Assembly: GCA_050084985.1 (NCBI GenBank)
Contig: JBITNC010000002.1
Location: 8,246,001-8,310,000 of the forward strand
DNA: 64,000 nucleotides
Direction: 5' to 3'
Source: Nageia nagi
Lineage: Eukaryota > Pinophyta
How positions within the stretch are numbered: the first letter of the stretch is position 1; each line of letters starts with the position of its first letter. This document shows, piece after piece, positions 12,348 to 21,891 of this stretch. The translations under genes and the position numbers were made by a program. The notes beneath the pieces were generated by a model. That model saw only the letters and a list, made by a program, of their open reading frames with translations. It had not been told where the DNA came from and ran no database searches.

Positions 12348-12969
12348 TGTAAGAAACCTAATCCTTAGGGATTATGGTATTTGTAATATAGTAATAGTAT
12401 TTACTATATTTAGTAAATTTGTAGCTTAGAGTACAATGATATTCTAAGTATCATAAGTTATAGAATATGAAGATTTCTAGAGGGATCTCAAGGGTCAACT
12501 AAGAAGGTGAATATGTAGAGTTATTTTGCAATGTATTTACTCTCATTTACAAGCTAATAAAATACTTTTGATCTTGTAGTTAATGAACGACCTATCATAT
12601 GTTACATGGTTACAACAAATTTATAAAGTAATCTATGTGTGAACATATATCACTTATTATTGTAAGGAAAGTAACATGTATCTCATATTATTATAGGGAA
12701 ATATATTTGTAACTAAATAATGGATGTAAGAGAATATCATGCAAAGGAATATATGGTATATATAAGAAAATAAATGTAAGAGAATGTGCTACTTGCATAT
12801 TCCTCTTATAGAAGGAAAAGAACAAAATCATGAAGTAGCATATATTTTGTATTGGATTTACTCATGTTAAAAGGTTCTCCGCAAGGAGATGTGTGAAGTA
12901 CAAAAAAGATGTTATTTCCTATTATTATCATTTTATTTTTAATATTATATCCAACTCCACTTTTCTACA
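12348..12969 (+). mobile_element. 3' LTR of a retrotransposon (probably Copia)
   Basis: The segment begins TGTAAGAAACC and ends CTTTTCTACA (TG...CA), about 622 bp. A polypurine tract with a run of seven G (12335-12347) precedes it. A TATA-like box (tatataag, about 12758) and a small hairpin, tctccgcaaggaga, fit the U3-R-U5 layout. It may end the Copia element whose pol relic stops at 11178. No 5' partner was identified, so pairing is unproven. Confidence 0.65.
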
Positions 12970-13012
12970 ATATCTTCATTATGGTAATGTGATTTAAAAT
13001 GCACATCAATTG

Positions 13013-13024
13013 AAATTCATTGCA
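13013..13024. repeat. Target-site duplication of the LINE, left copy
   Basis: aaattcattgca is repeated at 18667-18678 just after the LINE poly(A) tail. The first As overlap the tail, so the certain part is ttcattgca. It fixes the 5' end of the element at 13025. Confidence 0.8.
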
Positions 13025-13207
13025 GATTTTTTAGTGGGAGCTCTGGCTACTAGGGTTTGGAGCACTGCCGCCACCTGCATGTTCATGTTGTTTGGCCTTG
13101 GTTTTCAGACTTTGCATTCATTTGGAATACTGCAGGATCTCTACATTAATTTGCATTGCTTGTAGTTGTCATTTCGTCGCCTCTGGCGGTAGCTATTTGG
13201 GTTAAGA

Positions 13208-14398
13208 ATGACCTCGATAGCGGTTGATGGTATGAGTGATGATGATCGAGAAACATCTAAGGAAATTCCTTCTGAAGGTCGAGCACGAGGTACCTCTTTT
13301 GTTCCTAAGCTTTTGGTTCCTGTAAGTGAGTTCAATTCTGCATGTCAATGGTTTGAGTCTCATACCCTGGTTGGGTACTTTCTGGGTCGTATTCCCAATG
13401 ATTCTATGCTGCGTACTTGGGTTCAATAGGTTTGGGGCCCATATGGTATTAAAGTAGAGAATGTCCGTAATTTGACTAAGGGTTTTTTTCTCTTTCGTTT
13501 TGCTGAAGTCTCTCAGGCACAGAAAGCCTTGTCTAAAGGACCTTGGACAGTTCGAAATTCCCTGTTAATCCTTCAACCTTTTAATAGCCAGTTCTCTGTA
13601 GAACGAAATTCTGCAACGGAAGTCCCTGTTTGGATTGAGTTTCCGAACCTCCCTATTCCTATGTGGAGTTTTCTTAAACCCATGGCTGAGCAAATTGGAA
13701 CTTTTGTGTGTTATGAGCCTGAACGTTTTTTCTCAGCTCGGCCTTCTTGCCGTGTTTGTGTTAGAATTGATATCACCAAGGACAGGCCAGAAGAAATTGA
13801 AATTGTTATTGGAAATGAATCTCTTATGCAAAAAGTTCAGTATATTGGTTTACCTGACACATGTTTTCGTTGTCAATCTTCCCTTCACAAGATTAGGGAT
13901 TGCCCTCTCATGGCAAGCCAGCACAAAGCAAAAACACCTGTCTCTATGGAGAAACCGGTTGCATCAACTCAAAATCCTTCTAAAGGGGAGGAGGAATGGA
14001 AAATGGTTCCTATCCGTCATAACCGCCAATCTGTTCCACAAGAATCTATCACTCAACCATCCCACCCTGCTCCAGTTCCTTCCTCTGAAAGCCCTCCTAG
14101 TCCAGAAGTTACTATTGTGAATCGAAACCCCTCTTCCAATCAACCTATTCATAATGAATGGTCAGGACCTTCTTTTGCTGCTGTTGTTGCTACTCCTTAT
14201 TCCCAGGGTACAGAAGGAATTTTTGGTCATAAAGTTGGTCGATCTCGTAGTCCCCAAAGAGGAGCTTATGACGGACCTTTGGAGAAAAAACGTCAGGTTG
14301 ATGAGCAAATTCGGAAGGGTAATGCATTTGCAGTTTTACAGGACATGGGTTCCATGGGGGATGATATGGATCTTCAAACCCTCCATAGTAACTCATGA
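13208..14398 (+). pseudogene. LINE ORF1: Gag-like nucleic-acid-binding protein with one premature stop
   Basis: The frame starts at the ATG of MTSIAVDGMSDDD and runs to 14398, interrupted only by a TAG at 13427-13429. Without the stop it would be 396 residues. The N-terminal half resembles the plant DUF4283 domain (KGFFLFRF, the GPW motif, VWIEFPNLPI). A single CCHC zinc knuckle follows near residues 216-229 (CFRCQSSLHKIRDC). The tail is rich in Ser and Pro. Such proteins coat the LINE RNA and carry it to the nucleus. Past the stop, 308 residues are open from the ATG at 13472. The stop lies in an otherwise conserved stretch before VWGPYG, so it looks like a recent point mutation. The copy may depend on ORF1 protein from elsewhere. 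Confidence 0.85.
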
Positions 14399-17300
14399 TT
14401 TTTTTTCATGGAATGTAAGAGGGTTGACGGACCCATCCCGTAAATATACGGTCCGAGATGAGATTGCTGATGTCAATCTCCAGTTTGGTAGTGTTGATTT
14501 TGTTTGCCTTCAAGAAGTTAAAATTACAGATTTTCTGTTACAGTGTACCTGTAAGTTTCTCTGGCAGAGTGGTAGTTTTTTTCATACAAATCATGTTAAT
14601 GGTTCTGGTGGTGCTGTCACTTTTATTTCCCAAAAATGGCATTCACATATGGTTTCTTGGGGGGTGGACCCTTCAAATCAGGCAGTTTGGACTTTGTTTG
14701 AGTTGCATGGTAAACCTTTCGGTCTTATTAATATTTATGTTTCAACTGATGCTCATGATAGGCGATCTCTATGGAGTTGGTTAGCTTTCTCCTTACCTCT
14801 TGCAACTTGGGTCTTATGTGGGGACTTTAATATGGTAGAAAAATTTGTTGATAAACAAAGTAATAACCCTTTTCGCTGGAATTTGGGTGAAAGAGAAGCT
14901 TGGTTTTTTCTTAAAAATAAGCTTAGCCTATATGATCCGAATTCTACCTTCTCACCTGCCAATTTTCAAGAGTCTCATTGGTTTACTTGGTCTAATTTAC
15001 AAGCAGGAAATAATCGAGTTTTGAAAAGGCTTGATAGAGCTATGCTTTCAGAATCAGATTCCTTTTCTTTTGAGAAGCTTATATCCCATTCTCCTCCTAT
15101 TTATGTGGTTCCAGATACTACTCTATCTGATCATGCTCCAATAATGTTCAATATTAAATACAATCATATGCCTGAAAGAATCTTCAAATCTCAGTGGTAT
15201 ATGAACACTTCCTTGTTGCCATATCCCTCTATGAAAGAGCACATTTTTCGCATTTGGAATATTATCCCTCGGCCTCTTGGTGTGACTGGTTGGATCACTT
15301 GGTGGAATAATGCCATTTCAAGAACTACTAAAGTTCTTAGAACCATTGGAGCAGAGTTTGCTAAAAGGAGGCGTAAGTCCAACCTTGTCATTCGAACTGA
15401 ATTTGCTAGAGCTTCTCGTTCTCTTGAGGCTGATCCCTTTAATATTACTCTTCAAGCTAATGTTGCAGCTCTCAGACATGAAATTAGAAAAGCAGAAGTT
15501 TATGCAGCTAAAGGAGCTCAGCTTAAGTCTCGCTTGAAATGGCTTAAGGTGGGAGATAGAGTCTCAAAAGAGTTCTTCAAAAGATTGCGCCCCCCTCTGC
15601 ATACTACCCAATTTCAAGCTTTACAGCATGATGGTAACAGAATCACCAATTTCCCTGATATTGTTCAAACTTTCGTTCAGCATTATGAGAAGGTTTTTGC
15701 TTCCCAACCTATTACTCCAGCTAGCCAAGAAGCTCTTAATGATTGCTGCAATGTCATACCTCAGCAGTTGAATACTATTCAGAGAGAGTTTTGTGATTCT
15801 CCTTTAACTTTAGAAGAGCTAAAACTTGCTTTATTTGATATGGCTAATGACAAAACTCCTGGTCTTGATGGTTTTCCTTGTGAATTCTATAAAACTTTTT
15901 GGGATATGGTTGGTCCTGATCTTTTACATGTTTATCAGGAAGCTATGCATACTGGTTCTTTGGGAGCTTTAATCAACAAAGGTAATATCAAATTCATTCT
16001 AAAATCTGGTGATCCAGAAATTATTACAAATTGGAGACCCATCACTCTGTTAAATGTTAGTTATAAAATCATTGCTAAAGCTTTAGCTCTTAAGCTTCGT
16101 CCCCTATTACCTCTCATTGTTCGACCAGAGCAAACTGGTTTTGTGCAAGGAAGATATATTCTTGATAATGTTATTGCTGTCTGGGAAGGTATGCAATGGG
16201 CTCAATCTTCAGGACAAGATGCTCTTTTTATTAAAATTGACTTTGAAAAAGCCTATGATCGTATTGAATGGAGGTTTATTTTAGCCATGTTGCAGGCTCT
16301 TGGCTTTGGTCCTTATTTTCTTAGATCTATCAATATGTTGTTCAGAGATGCTTCTGCTATTTTAACAATGAATAATGCTCAGTCTCAGTCCATCCTGTTA
16401 GCTCGCTCTGTACGACAAGGGTGTCCATTAGCCCCTTCTCTTTTTATTTTAGCTGCTGAAGCTTTTAGCTATTTGTTAGCCTTTCAAGCCTCCCAAGGAA
16501 TGATCAAAGGTATTGCTTTGCCTCATTCAGATAAATCTCTTTTAAATGGACATTTTGCAGATGATTCTTTTCTTACTGTGGCAGAAGATGAGCAGTCTGT
16601 TAATACTGCACTTAAATGTTTAAACACTTTTTGCTTAGCTTCTGGATCTAGTATTCAATGGAATAAGACCTCTTGTTATAGACAATCTTTTAAGGATATT
16701 CCTCAATGGCTTATTAATTTTTCATGGAAATGGATTCAGCCCGGTGAAACATTTAAGTTTCTAGGTATCCCCTTTGCTTTTGAAGCCTCCCCTGCTCAGC
16801 TATGGAAAGATGTAGTCCAAAAAGTGGAAAAAAAGCTGGCCTACTGGTCCACAAAGAAACTTTCTCTTGCAGGAAAATTTCAAATTTGTTCCAAGATATT
16901 AGCTTCCACCCATGTCTATTACTCCTCCTGTTGGGTGCCTGCTAAGTCTTGCTATAATAGGCTTGATCGATTGCTTAGGGATTTTATTTGGGCTTCAGAT
17001 GCTCATAAAAGCGGCTTCCATCGGGTTGCTTGGGATTTTTGCTGCATGACCAGATCCACTGGAGGTATGGGAATGTTTAATTGTGAAAAACAAGGGATTG
17101 CTTTATGTGCCAAATGGGTTATTCAAGCTTTGGAAGGGGATGAGGCTTGGAAAATCCTAGTCAGACATTGCATATCAACAGGTACTCCCCTTGGCAAAAG
17201 GGTTTGGAAAGGAATGAATCTTCATACAATTCTCACTGCTCCTGTGCAGTTTAAAATTTCTGGTTCTTTTGTTGTTAAGAGTATATGGAAAGCTTGGGAG

Positions 17301-18365
17301 GCCTTAAAGCCATGGTTGACATGGAAAGGATGTGATAAAAAGGCAGGTGCTTCTTGCTCTTCTTTAAATCTATGGTGGTCCCCTATAATTATTGATAATG
17401 GGTTACTTCCTTCTCAAATTCAATGGATTAGAGCTCTCAGATTTCATCGTAAAGGCATTAACTCTTTCTTGGACCTGTATGATCCTCAAACTAGATTTTG
17501 GTTCTCTTGGGATAAGTTTCGAGAGTTGTATAATCTCAAGGCAGATGATAAGTATACTTTTGACTATCTTATTGACAGAACTCCTCTATCTATCTGGACT
17601 AAACTTGGGAAGAAGTTTCAAAAGCCCTGGTGGTCAGATTGGGTTTGGCCTAAAAGAATTCAGATGAATAAATATAAGTCTCATATGGGCTACTTTTTGC
17701 TTTCTCCTCATGTCCCTATGGCTGATACTCTTAATGTCCGATGGGATTTATTCTCTGTTCAATCTCATTGGAAGTTAAGATTTAAGGTTGTTTGGTCTTC
17801 CTTCTTGGAGCCTAAACAAAGTTTTCTTGGTTGGAGTTTGTTACATCAAGGTCTTCCTATTGGTATTCGGAGAAAATATCTGGGTGTTCCTAACCCTCTG
17901 TGTGCATTCTGCAATCAGCCAGAAGATTTTTTGCATGTTTTCTGGTCATGTGACAAAGCTCATGATGCCTGGATATGGATTCTCTCTTTTTTTAACCCTT
18001 TTCTGTCTACTCCATGCACTTGGGTTCATGCTCTATTGGGGGATCCTCTTCATTTCTCAGAACCTCTTCAAGAAGTTTGGCATATTTTTCGTCTCAGTAT
18101 ACTTTTTCACCTCTGGAAGACTCGAAATAACATTATTTATGGTAGACAAGAAGCTTCTTCTGTATTCTCTCTTTCTGATAAATACATAGTCTTTTATGAT
18201 TGTTTGTTACAGATTTTTAATCAAGCAGAAAAGGTACATATTGAGGTTCAACACTTACGAAATTTGTTGGATCACTGGTGCAATGCTCCCTGCTCTACTA
18301 GTAGACTGCCCAACCAGATTCAGGATGCTTCTCGCTCACATAACTATGGGCCTCCAGTGGATTGA
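14361..18365 (+). CDS. LINE ORF2: endonuclease-reverse transcriptase
   Basis: The frame encodes 1,334 residues and is uninterrupted. The start at 14361 is the last ATG before the endonuclease domain and overlaps the end of ORF1 by 38 bases; the open frame reaches further upstream but only as an overprint of ORF1. The N-terminal third is an exonuclease-endonuclease-phosphatase domain (SWNVRGL, CLQEVK, LCGDFNMV, SDHAPI), which nicks the target DNA. The middle is a non-LTR reverse transcriptase (KTPGLDGFPCEFY, NWRPITLLN, IDFEKAYDRIEW, RQGCPLAPSLF, and the catalytic FADD at 16554-16565). The C-terminal part holds a zf-RVT-type zinc finger (CAFCNQPEDFLHVFWSC). No RNase H domain was recognised. All key residues are present, so the protein could be active. 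Confidence 0.9.
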   Translation: MIWIFKPSIVTHDFFSWNVRGLTDPSRKYTVRDEIADVNLQFGSVDFVCLQEVKITDFLLQCTCKFLWQSGSFFHTNHVNGSGGAVTFISQKWHSHMVSWGVDPSNQAVWTLFELHGKPFGLINIYVSTDAHDRRSLWSWLAFSLPLATWVLCGDFNMVEKFVDKQSNNPFRWNLGEREAWFFLKNKLSLYDPNSTFSPANFQESHWFTWSNLQAGNNRVLKRLDRAMLSESDSFSFEKLISHSPPIYVVPDTTLSDHAPIMFNIKYNHMPERIFKSQWYMNTSLLPYPSMKEHIFRIWNIIPRPLGVTGWITWWNNAISRTTKVLRTIGAEFAKRRRKSNLVIRTEFARASRSLEADPFNITLQANVAALRHEIRKAEVYAAKGAQLKSRLKWLKVGDRVSKEFFKRLRPPLHTTQFQALQHDGNRITNFPDIVQTFVQHYEKVFASQPITPASQEALNDCCNVIPQQLNTIQREFCDSPLTLEELKLALFDMANDKTPGLDGFPCEFYKTFWDMVGPDLLHVYQEAMHTGSLGALINKGNIKFILKSGDPEIITNWRPITLLNVSYKIIAKALALKLRPLLPLIVRPEQTGFVQGRYILDNVIAVWEGMQWAQSSGQDALFIKIDFEKAYDRIEWRFILAMLQALGFGPYFLRSINMLFRDASAILTMNNAQSQSILLARSVRQGCPLAPSLFILAAEAFSYLLAFQASQGMIKGIALPHSDKSLLNGHFADDSFLTVAEDEQSVNTALKCLNTFCLASGSSIQWNKTSCYRQSFKDIPQWLINFSWKWIQPGETFKFLGIPFAFEASPAQLWKDVVQKVEKKLAYWSTKKLSLAGKFQICSKILASTHVYYSSCWVPAKSCYNRLDRLLRDFIWASDAHKSGFHRVAWDFCCMTRSTGGMGMFNCEKQGIALCAKWVIQALEGDEAWKILVRHCISTGTPLGKRVWKGMNLHTILTAPVQFKISGSFVVKSIWKAWEALKPWLTWKGCDKKAGASCSSLNLWWSPIIIDNGLLPSQIQWIRALRFHRKGINSFLDLYDPQTRFWFSWDKFRELYNLKADDKYTFDYLIDRTPLSIWTKLGKKFQKPWWSDWVWPKRIQMNKYKSHMGYFLLSPHVPMADTLNVRWDLFSVQSHWKLRFKVVWSSFLEPKQSFLGWSLLHQGLPIGIRRKYLGVPNPLCAFCNQPEDFLHVFWSCDKAHDAWIWILSFFNPFLSTPCTWVHALLGDPLHFSEPLQEVWHIFRLSILFHLWKTRNNIIYGRQEASSVFSLSDKYIVFYDCLLQIFNQAEKVHIEVQHLRNLLDHWCNAPCSTSRLPNQIQDASRSHNYGPPVD

Positions 18366-18391
18366 CTTACTTATCAGTGGAGGGCTCTCAG

Positions 18392-18397
<6 letters not shown>

Positions 18398-18471
<74 letters not shown>
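18398..18471. repeat. (TA)n microsatellite in the LINE 3' UTR
   Basis: About 37 uninterrupted TA units, 33 bases after the ORF2 stop and about 190 bases before the poly(A). The length is likely to vary between individuals. It is absent from the older family copy. Confidence 0.95.
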
Positions 18472-18474
<3 letters not shown>

Positions 18475-18666
18475 TAAAGTCTGGGTATCTGATAAAACTT
18501 CGAGACATTTTTCCTTTGATGAATATTTGGATCATGTATGATTTTGTTTCTGCTTCCTAGCTTTTTTATCAAGCTAGTGTGACGATCGGGGTGTGCTCAA
18601 TCCCACCCGTCCCTTTTGTATGATAAAGCATTTTATTTAATATAAAGTCTTTTCATCCAAAAAAAA

Positions 18667-18678
18667 AAATTCATTGCA
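18667..18678. repeat. Target-site duplication of the LINE, right copy
   Basis: aaattcattgca follows the poly(A) tail and matches 13013-13024. The next base differs (a here, g at 13025), which marks the end of the duplication. Confidence 0.8.
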
Positions 18679-19429
18679 ATTCATAATTTAACAAATCCTT
18701 AAATATAAACATGTTGAACCTTAATGCCAAATATTATATTAAGTATTTTTGAAACCCTATCCCATAAAGTAGGTATTTAATTTTTAAACTCTTGCTCAAG
18801 AGTTCCCGTCAGATCTCACACTTCAAATTGTAACTGCTTGCAGAAATAAATTTAACAAATTTTAAGAGTAAAAACATTCATCATTAATTTAACATAAGAG
18901 ATTAGCTTGGAGAAACCCAATGTGGGTAGAAAACTCTAGACAAAATCAACTGTGTGATGAGTAACAAGTACACCATTTGCTGCCAACAGGAACTCCAAAC
19001 TTCGATACATCATACACGCTGAGTGGTGGTCAAAATTCGTGGGTTCTCCTTCACACGGCGCAGCCCTCAACTTGGCGGGTCCCTTTGCTTGTGACTCGGT
19101 GATCAAACTCCATTACATTGACTTGGCTAAGTGGCCACGTATTTGTACAAGACCATTAGCTGTTGGGCTCCACCAGTATGGTGATATTTAAAATATATTT
19201 AATTGCCCAAAGCAAGATTTCAAAACTTTTGAAAATTTTAAATTGCATTAACTTACAAACCAGGAATTGGGATCTTGAAGTCAAGATCATCGATTGCAAA
19301 AAATCGAAGTTCAACTTGTCCTAAGAATTAATTGCAATCTAATAGAATGAAGATATATATATACTCTGTAATCATAGTGTGGTTCATCCACCAATATCCT
19401 AATTGTTTTTAGCCTGTTTTCAAAAAACC
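18679..19429. other. Upstream region of the receptor-kinase gene
   Basis: Intergenic DNA between the LINE and the kinase TATA box. It is more GC-rich at 18990-19150. A TTGACT core (W-box, the WRKY binding site) lies at about 19119. A small palindrome, aactcttgctcaagagtt, lies at about 18786. No coding frame is supported. Whether the W-box is used is unknown. Confidence 0.4.
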
Positions 19430-19437
19430 TATATAAA
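19430..19437 (+). promoter_or_regulatory. TATA box of the receptor-kinase gene
   Basis: tatataaa lies 85-92 bases before the ATG, with a CCAAT-like 'ccaatatcc' about 40 bases further upstream. The stretch from here to the ATG, including 'atgactactgacttg' and 'taagctttgggc', is partly kept upstream of the truncated relative at 60124-60595. It is therefore likely to be genuine 5' flank and leader. Confidence 0.65.
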
Positions 19438-19521
19438 CGCTATGACTACTGACTTGTTGATTCACCATAGTAATAAGCTTTGGGCTTTCTTTTGGTAGCG
19501 GAATTATATTATTATGCAGAA

Positions 19522-21891
19522 ATGATGGCGGCCACTTATCTGGGTTTGGTTGGTTTGGCCCTGCTTTCCCTTATAAACCTCTGCCATGGCGCAGATACCA
19601 TGGCCGTGGGTGAAACTCTCACCGGCGTTCAAACTCTAACTTCCGTTAACGGCACCTTCAAATTGGGTTTCTTCAACCTCAACAACACGGGAAACTGGTA
19701 CCTCGGCATCTGGTACGCTCAAATCCCGGTCATGACCATCGTCTGGGTCGCCAACAGAGAAAAGCCGCTCAAAAACAATTCGGCCAGCTTGAATCTGACA
19801 GAGGACGGAAGCGTCGTCCTGTTGTACAGAAATTCTGTCATCTGGTCCAGCAACGGCACCAGCAAGGCAAAGGCGTCGTCGGCCATCTTAACGGATGCCG
19901 GAAATTTGATTGTGTACGGCGCGAACGAGTCCGAGATAACGTGGCAGAGCTTCGACAACCCGGGCAACACATTCCTGCCCGGGATGAAGTTAAGCATGGG
20001 TCGCAAGCTGAAAGCCTGGAAGAGCCCATGGGATCCGAGTCCTGGGCAATATAGCCTCCAGTTGGATCCGGACGGATCGAACCAAATAGTGCTAATGTGG
20101 CGGAGCTCGGAAAAGTACTGGGAATCCGGCGTGTGGAACGGTCAGTTCTTCAGCAGTATCCCCGAAATGAGAGGCGTGTGGAACAACTACACCTTCTTTG
20201 ATAATGGCACTTACAAGTACTTCTCCTATTCTGTGAAAAAGACGGTAAATGTTCTGCCACGATACGTCCTGTCTGAGAACGGGAACATTCAACTGTCGAG
20301 CAACGAGTGGAACTCATACTGGGTGTGGGTGAAGCCGCTGTACCAGTGCCAAGTGTATGCTCTCTGTGGAGGCAACGCTTTGTGCGAACAGGACAACGTG
20401 CGATTCTGCAGCTGCTTGAAGGGGTTTACCCCTGCGGATACACTGATGTGGCAAGCTGGGATCTGGTACGGCGGATGCGTCCGGGTTAGCGCCCTCGACT
20501 GTAAGGCTGGTGGTAACACGACCACAGACGACTTCATCGAGCTTTCCGGCAAAGAAGTTCCTCCTGGAGCGGTCGAGACCATCGCGGAAAGCTGCCGCCA
20601 GGAGTGTCTCCGTAACTGTTCTTGTACAGCCTATGCCGACGTCGGCGGCCGGACGTGCCGTCGGTGGTTTAGCGACTTGGTTAATCTGAAGGACGCGTCC
20701 GCTGGCACCGAAGACAAGCTGTTCGTCAGGGTGGCCGCTGCAGATGTACGGAGGACCAGGTCAAAGAAAACAGCCGTAGCCGGGGCAGCGGGCGGCGCCG
20801 CTGCCGCGCTGGCCTTAACAATGGCCATGAGTGCGCTTCTTTGCTGCTTTTGCCGTCGCCAGAAAAATCCACGGCAGTCGTCTCAGTCCGTGCCGGCTTT
20901 GCTCACCGTCTTCAGCTACCGGGAGCTTCAAGTCACGACCAAGAACTTCTCCGAGAGGCTAGGTGGCGGGGGTTTTGGGTCGGTTTATAAGGGAACCCTG
21001 CCCGACAAATCCCTCGTAGCAGTGAAGAAACTGGAGGGGTCGAGCCAAGGAGAAAAGCAATTCCGGGCAGAGGTCAGCACAATCGGAATCATACAACACG
21101 TAAATCTCATCCGATTGCGGGGATTTTGCTCGGAGGGCTCTCACCGACTTCTGGTCTACGACTATATGCCCAACTGTTCCCTCAACAGCTTTCTCTTCCC
21201 CAAACCCGGTAAAGAATCAAGCATCTTGGACTGGAAAACTCGTTTCAATGTTGCGCTGGGAACTGCCCGAGGAATACTTTACCTGCACGAGAATTGCAGG
21301 GATTGTATTATCCACTGCGACATTAAGCCGGAAAACATTCTCCTCGACTCCGATTTCTGCCCCAGGGTGGCTGACTTCGGCCTCGCAAAATTGGTCGGAC
21401 GAGAGTTTAGCCGTGTGCTGACGACGATGAGAGGAACGAGAGGGTACTTGGCCCCCGAGTGGATCTTTGGGCTGCCTATCACTCCCAAGGCCGATGTCTA
21501 CAGCTTCGGTATGACACTTCTGGAGATAATTGCGGGTCGAAGAAACATGGACACCCACCCGGAATCCAGTGAGTTGTTCTTTCCGACATGGGCCGCAATT
21601 CAGATCAACGCTGGAAACACCTTGGCTTTGATTGACAAGAGACTCCACAACAACGCAGATGCAGAACAGGTTAAAAGAGCAGCGATGGTGGGTGGATGGT
21701 GCATCCAGGACGACGAAGATGCAAGGCCGTCAATGAAACAAGTAGTAGATATATTGGAAGGCAAGGGGGATGTTGTGGTGCCACCGGTACCCAGGTCTCT
21801 TCAGGCCATAGTTGCAGCCCCCAACACCGTTATTGCGTACTGGGATAAGGAGATCGAAGCCCCATCTCTCACCTTGGCCGCCTCTGAATGA
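19522..21891 (+). CDS. G-type lectin S-receptor-like serine/threonine kinase
   Basis: Single-exon gene of 789 residues, typical for the family. The first in-frame ATG is at 19522, followed by a signal peptide of about 25 residues (MMAATYLG...CHG). Domains in order: bulb-type mannose-lectin (about 26-150, with GNWYLGIWY and VVWVAN-like VWVANRE); S-locus glycoprotein region (WESGVWNG); EGF/PAN-like cysteine part (about 270-400, CRQECLRNCSCTAYA); an Ala-rich transmembrane helix (about 417-440); kinase (about 464-760). Kinase residues are complete: glycine loop GGGGFGSVYKG from about 481, Lys502, catalytic Asp600 in HCDIKPEN, DFG at 618, APEW and DVYSFG. The residue before Asp600 is Cys, so it is a non-RD kinase. 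The product should sit in the plasma membrane and sense an extracellular ligand. Base composition is far more GC-rich than the flanks. The ligand is unknown. Confidence 0.95.
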   Translation: MMAATYLGLVGLALLSLINLCHGADTMAVGETLTGVQTLTSVNGTFKLGFFNLNNTGNWYLGIWYAQIPVMTIVWVANREKPLKNNSASLNLTEDGSVVLLYRNSVIWSSNGTSKAKASSAILTDAGNLIVYGANESEITWQSFDNPGNTFLPGMKLSMGRKLKAWKSPWDPSPGQYSLQLDPDGSNQIVLMWRSSEKYWESGVWNGQFFSSIPEMRGVWNNYTFFDNGTYKYFSYSVKKTVNVLPRYVLSENGNIQLSSNEWNSYWVWVKPLYQCQVYALCGGNALCEQDNVRFCSCLKGFTPADTLMWQAGIWYGGCVRVSALDCKAGGNTTTDDFIELSGKEVPPGAVETIAESCRQECLRNCSCTAYADVGGRTCRRWFSDLVNLKDASAGTEDKLFVRVAAADVRRTRSKKTAVAGAAGGAAAALALTMAMSALLCCFCRRQKNPRQSSQSVPALLTVFSYRELQVTTKNFSERLGGGGFGSVYKGTLPDKSLVAVKKLEGSSQGEKQFRAEVSTIGIIQHVNLIRLRGFCSEGSHRLLVYDYMPNCSLNSFLFPKPGKESSILDWKTRFNVALGTARGILYLHENCRDCIIHCDIKPENILLDSDFCPRVADFGLAKLVGREFSRVLTTMRGTRGYLAPEWIFGLPITPKADVYSFGMTLLEIIAGRRNMDTHPESSELFFPTWAAIQINAGNTLALIDKRLHNNADAEQVKRAAMVGGWCIQDDEDARPSMKQVVDILEGKGDVVVPPVPRSLQAIVAAPNTVIAYWDKEIEAPSLTLAASE

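Larger units (their letters stand above)
13025..18669 (+). mobile_element. Full-length L1-type LINE, nearly intact
   Basis: The element is 5.6 kb with two overlapping frames: a Gag-like ORF1 and an ORF2 with endonuclease and reverse transcriptase. It ends in poly(A) (18659-18669) and is flanked by a target-site duplication (13013-13024 and 18667-18678). The 5' untranslated leader is about 180 bp (13025-13207) and should hold an internal promoter. It moves by target-primed reverse transcription. ORF2 is open throughout, and ORF1 has one in-frame stop. The family has an older copy at about 37850-49113 and a 3' end at 1-166. It is much less decayed than every other element here, so the insertion is probably fairly recent. 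Confidence 0.9.

Noticed and set aside
13635-14120. 161-residue frame inside LINE ORF1
   Set aside because: It is an alternative frame over the Gag-like gene, with no motif.
14154-14360. Upstream extension of the LINE ORF2 frame (Leu-rich start)
   Set aside because: It overlaps ORF1 in another frame and reads as low-complexity Leu runs. The ATG at 14361 directly before the endonuclease domain is more likely.
19480-19521. Earlier start for the receptor kinase at 19480
   Set aside because: The codon there is TTG, not ATG. The extra residues would precede a good signal peptide that begins at 19522.
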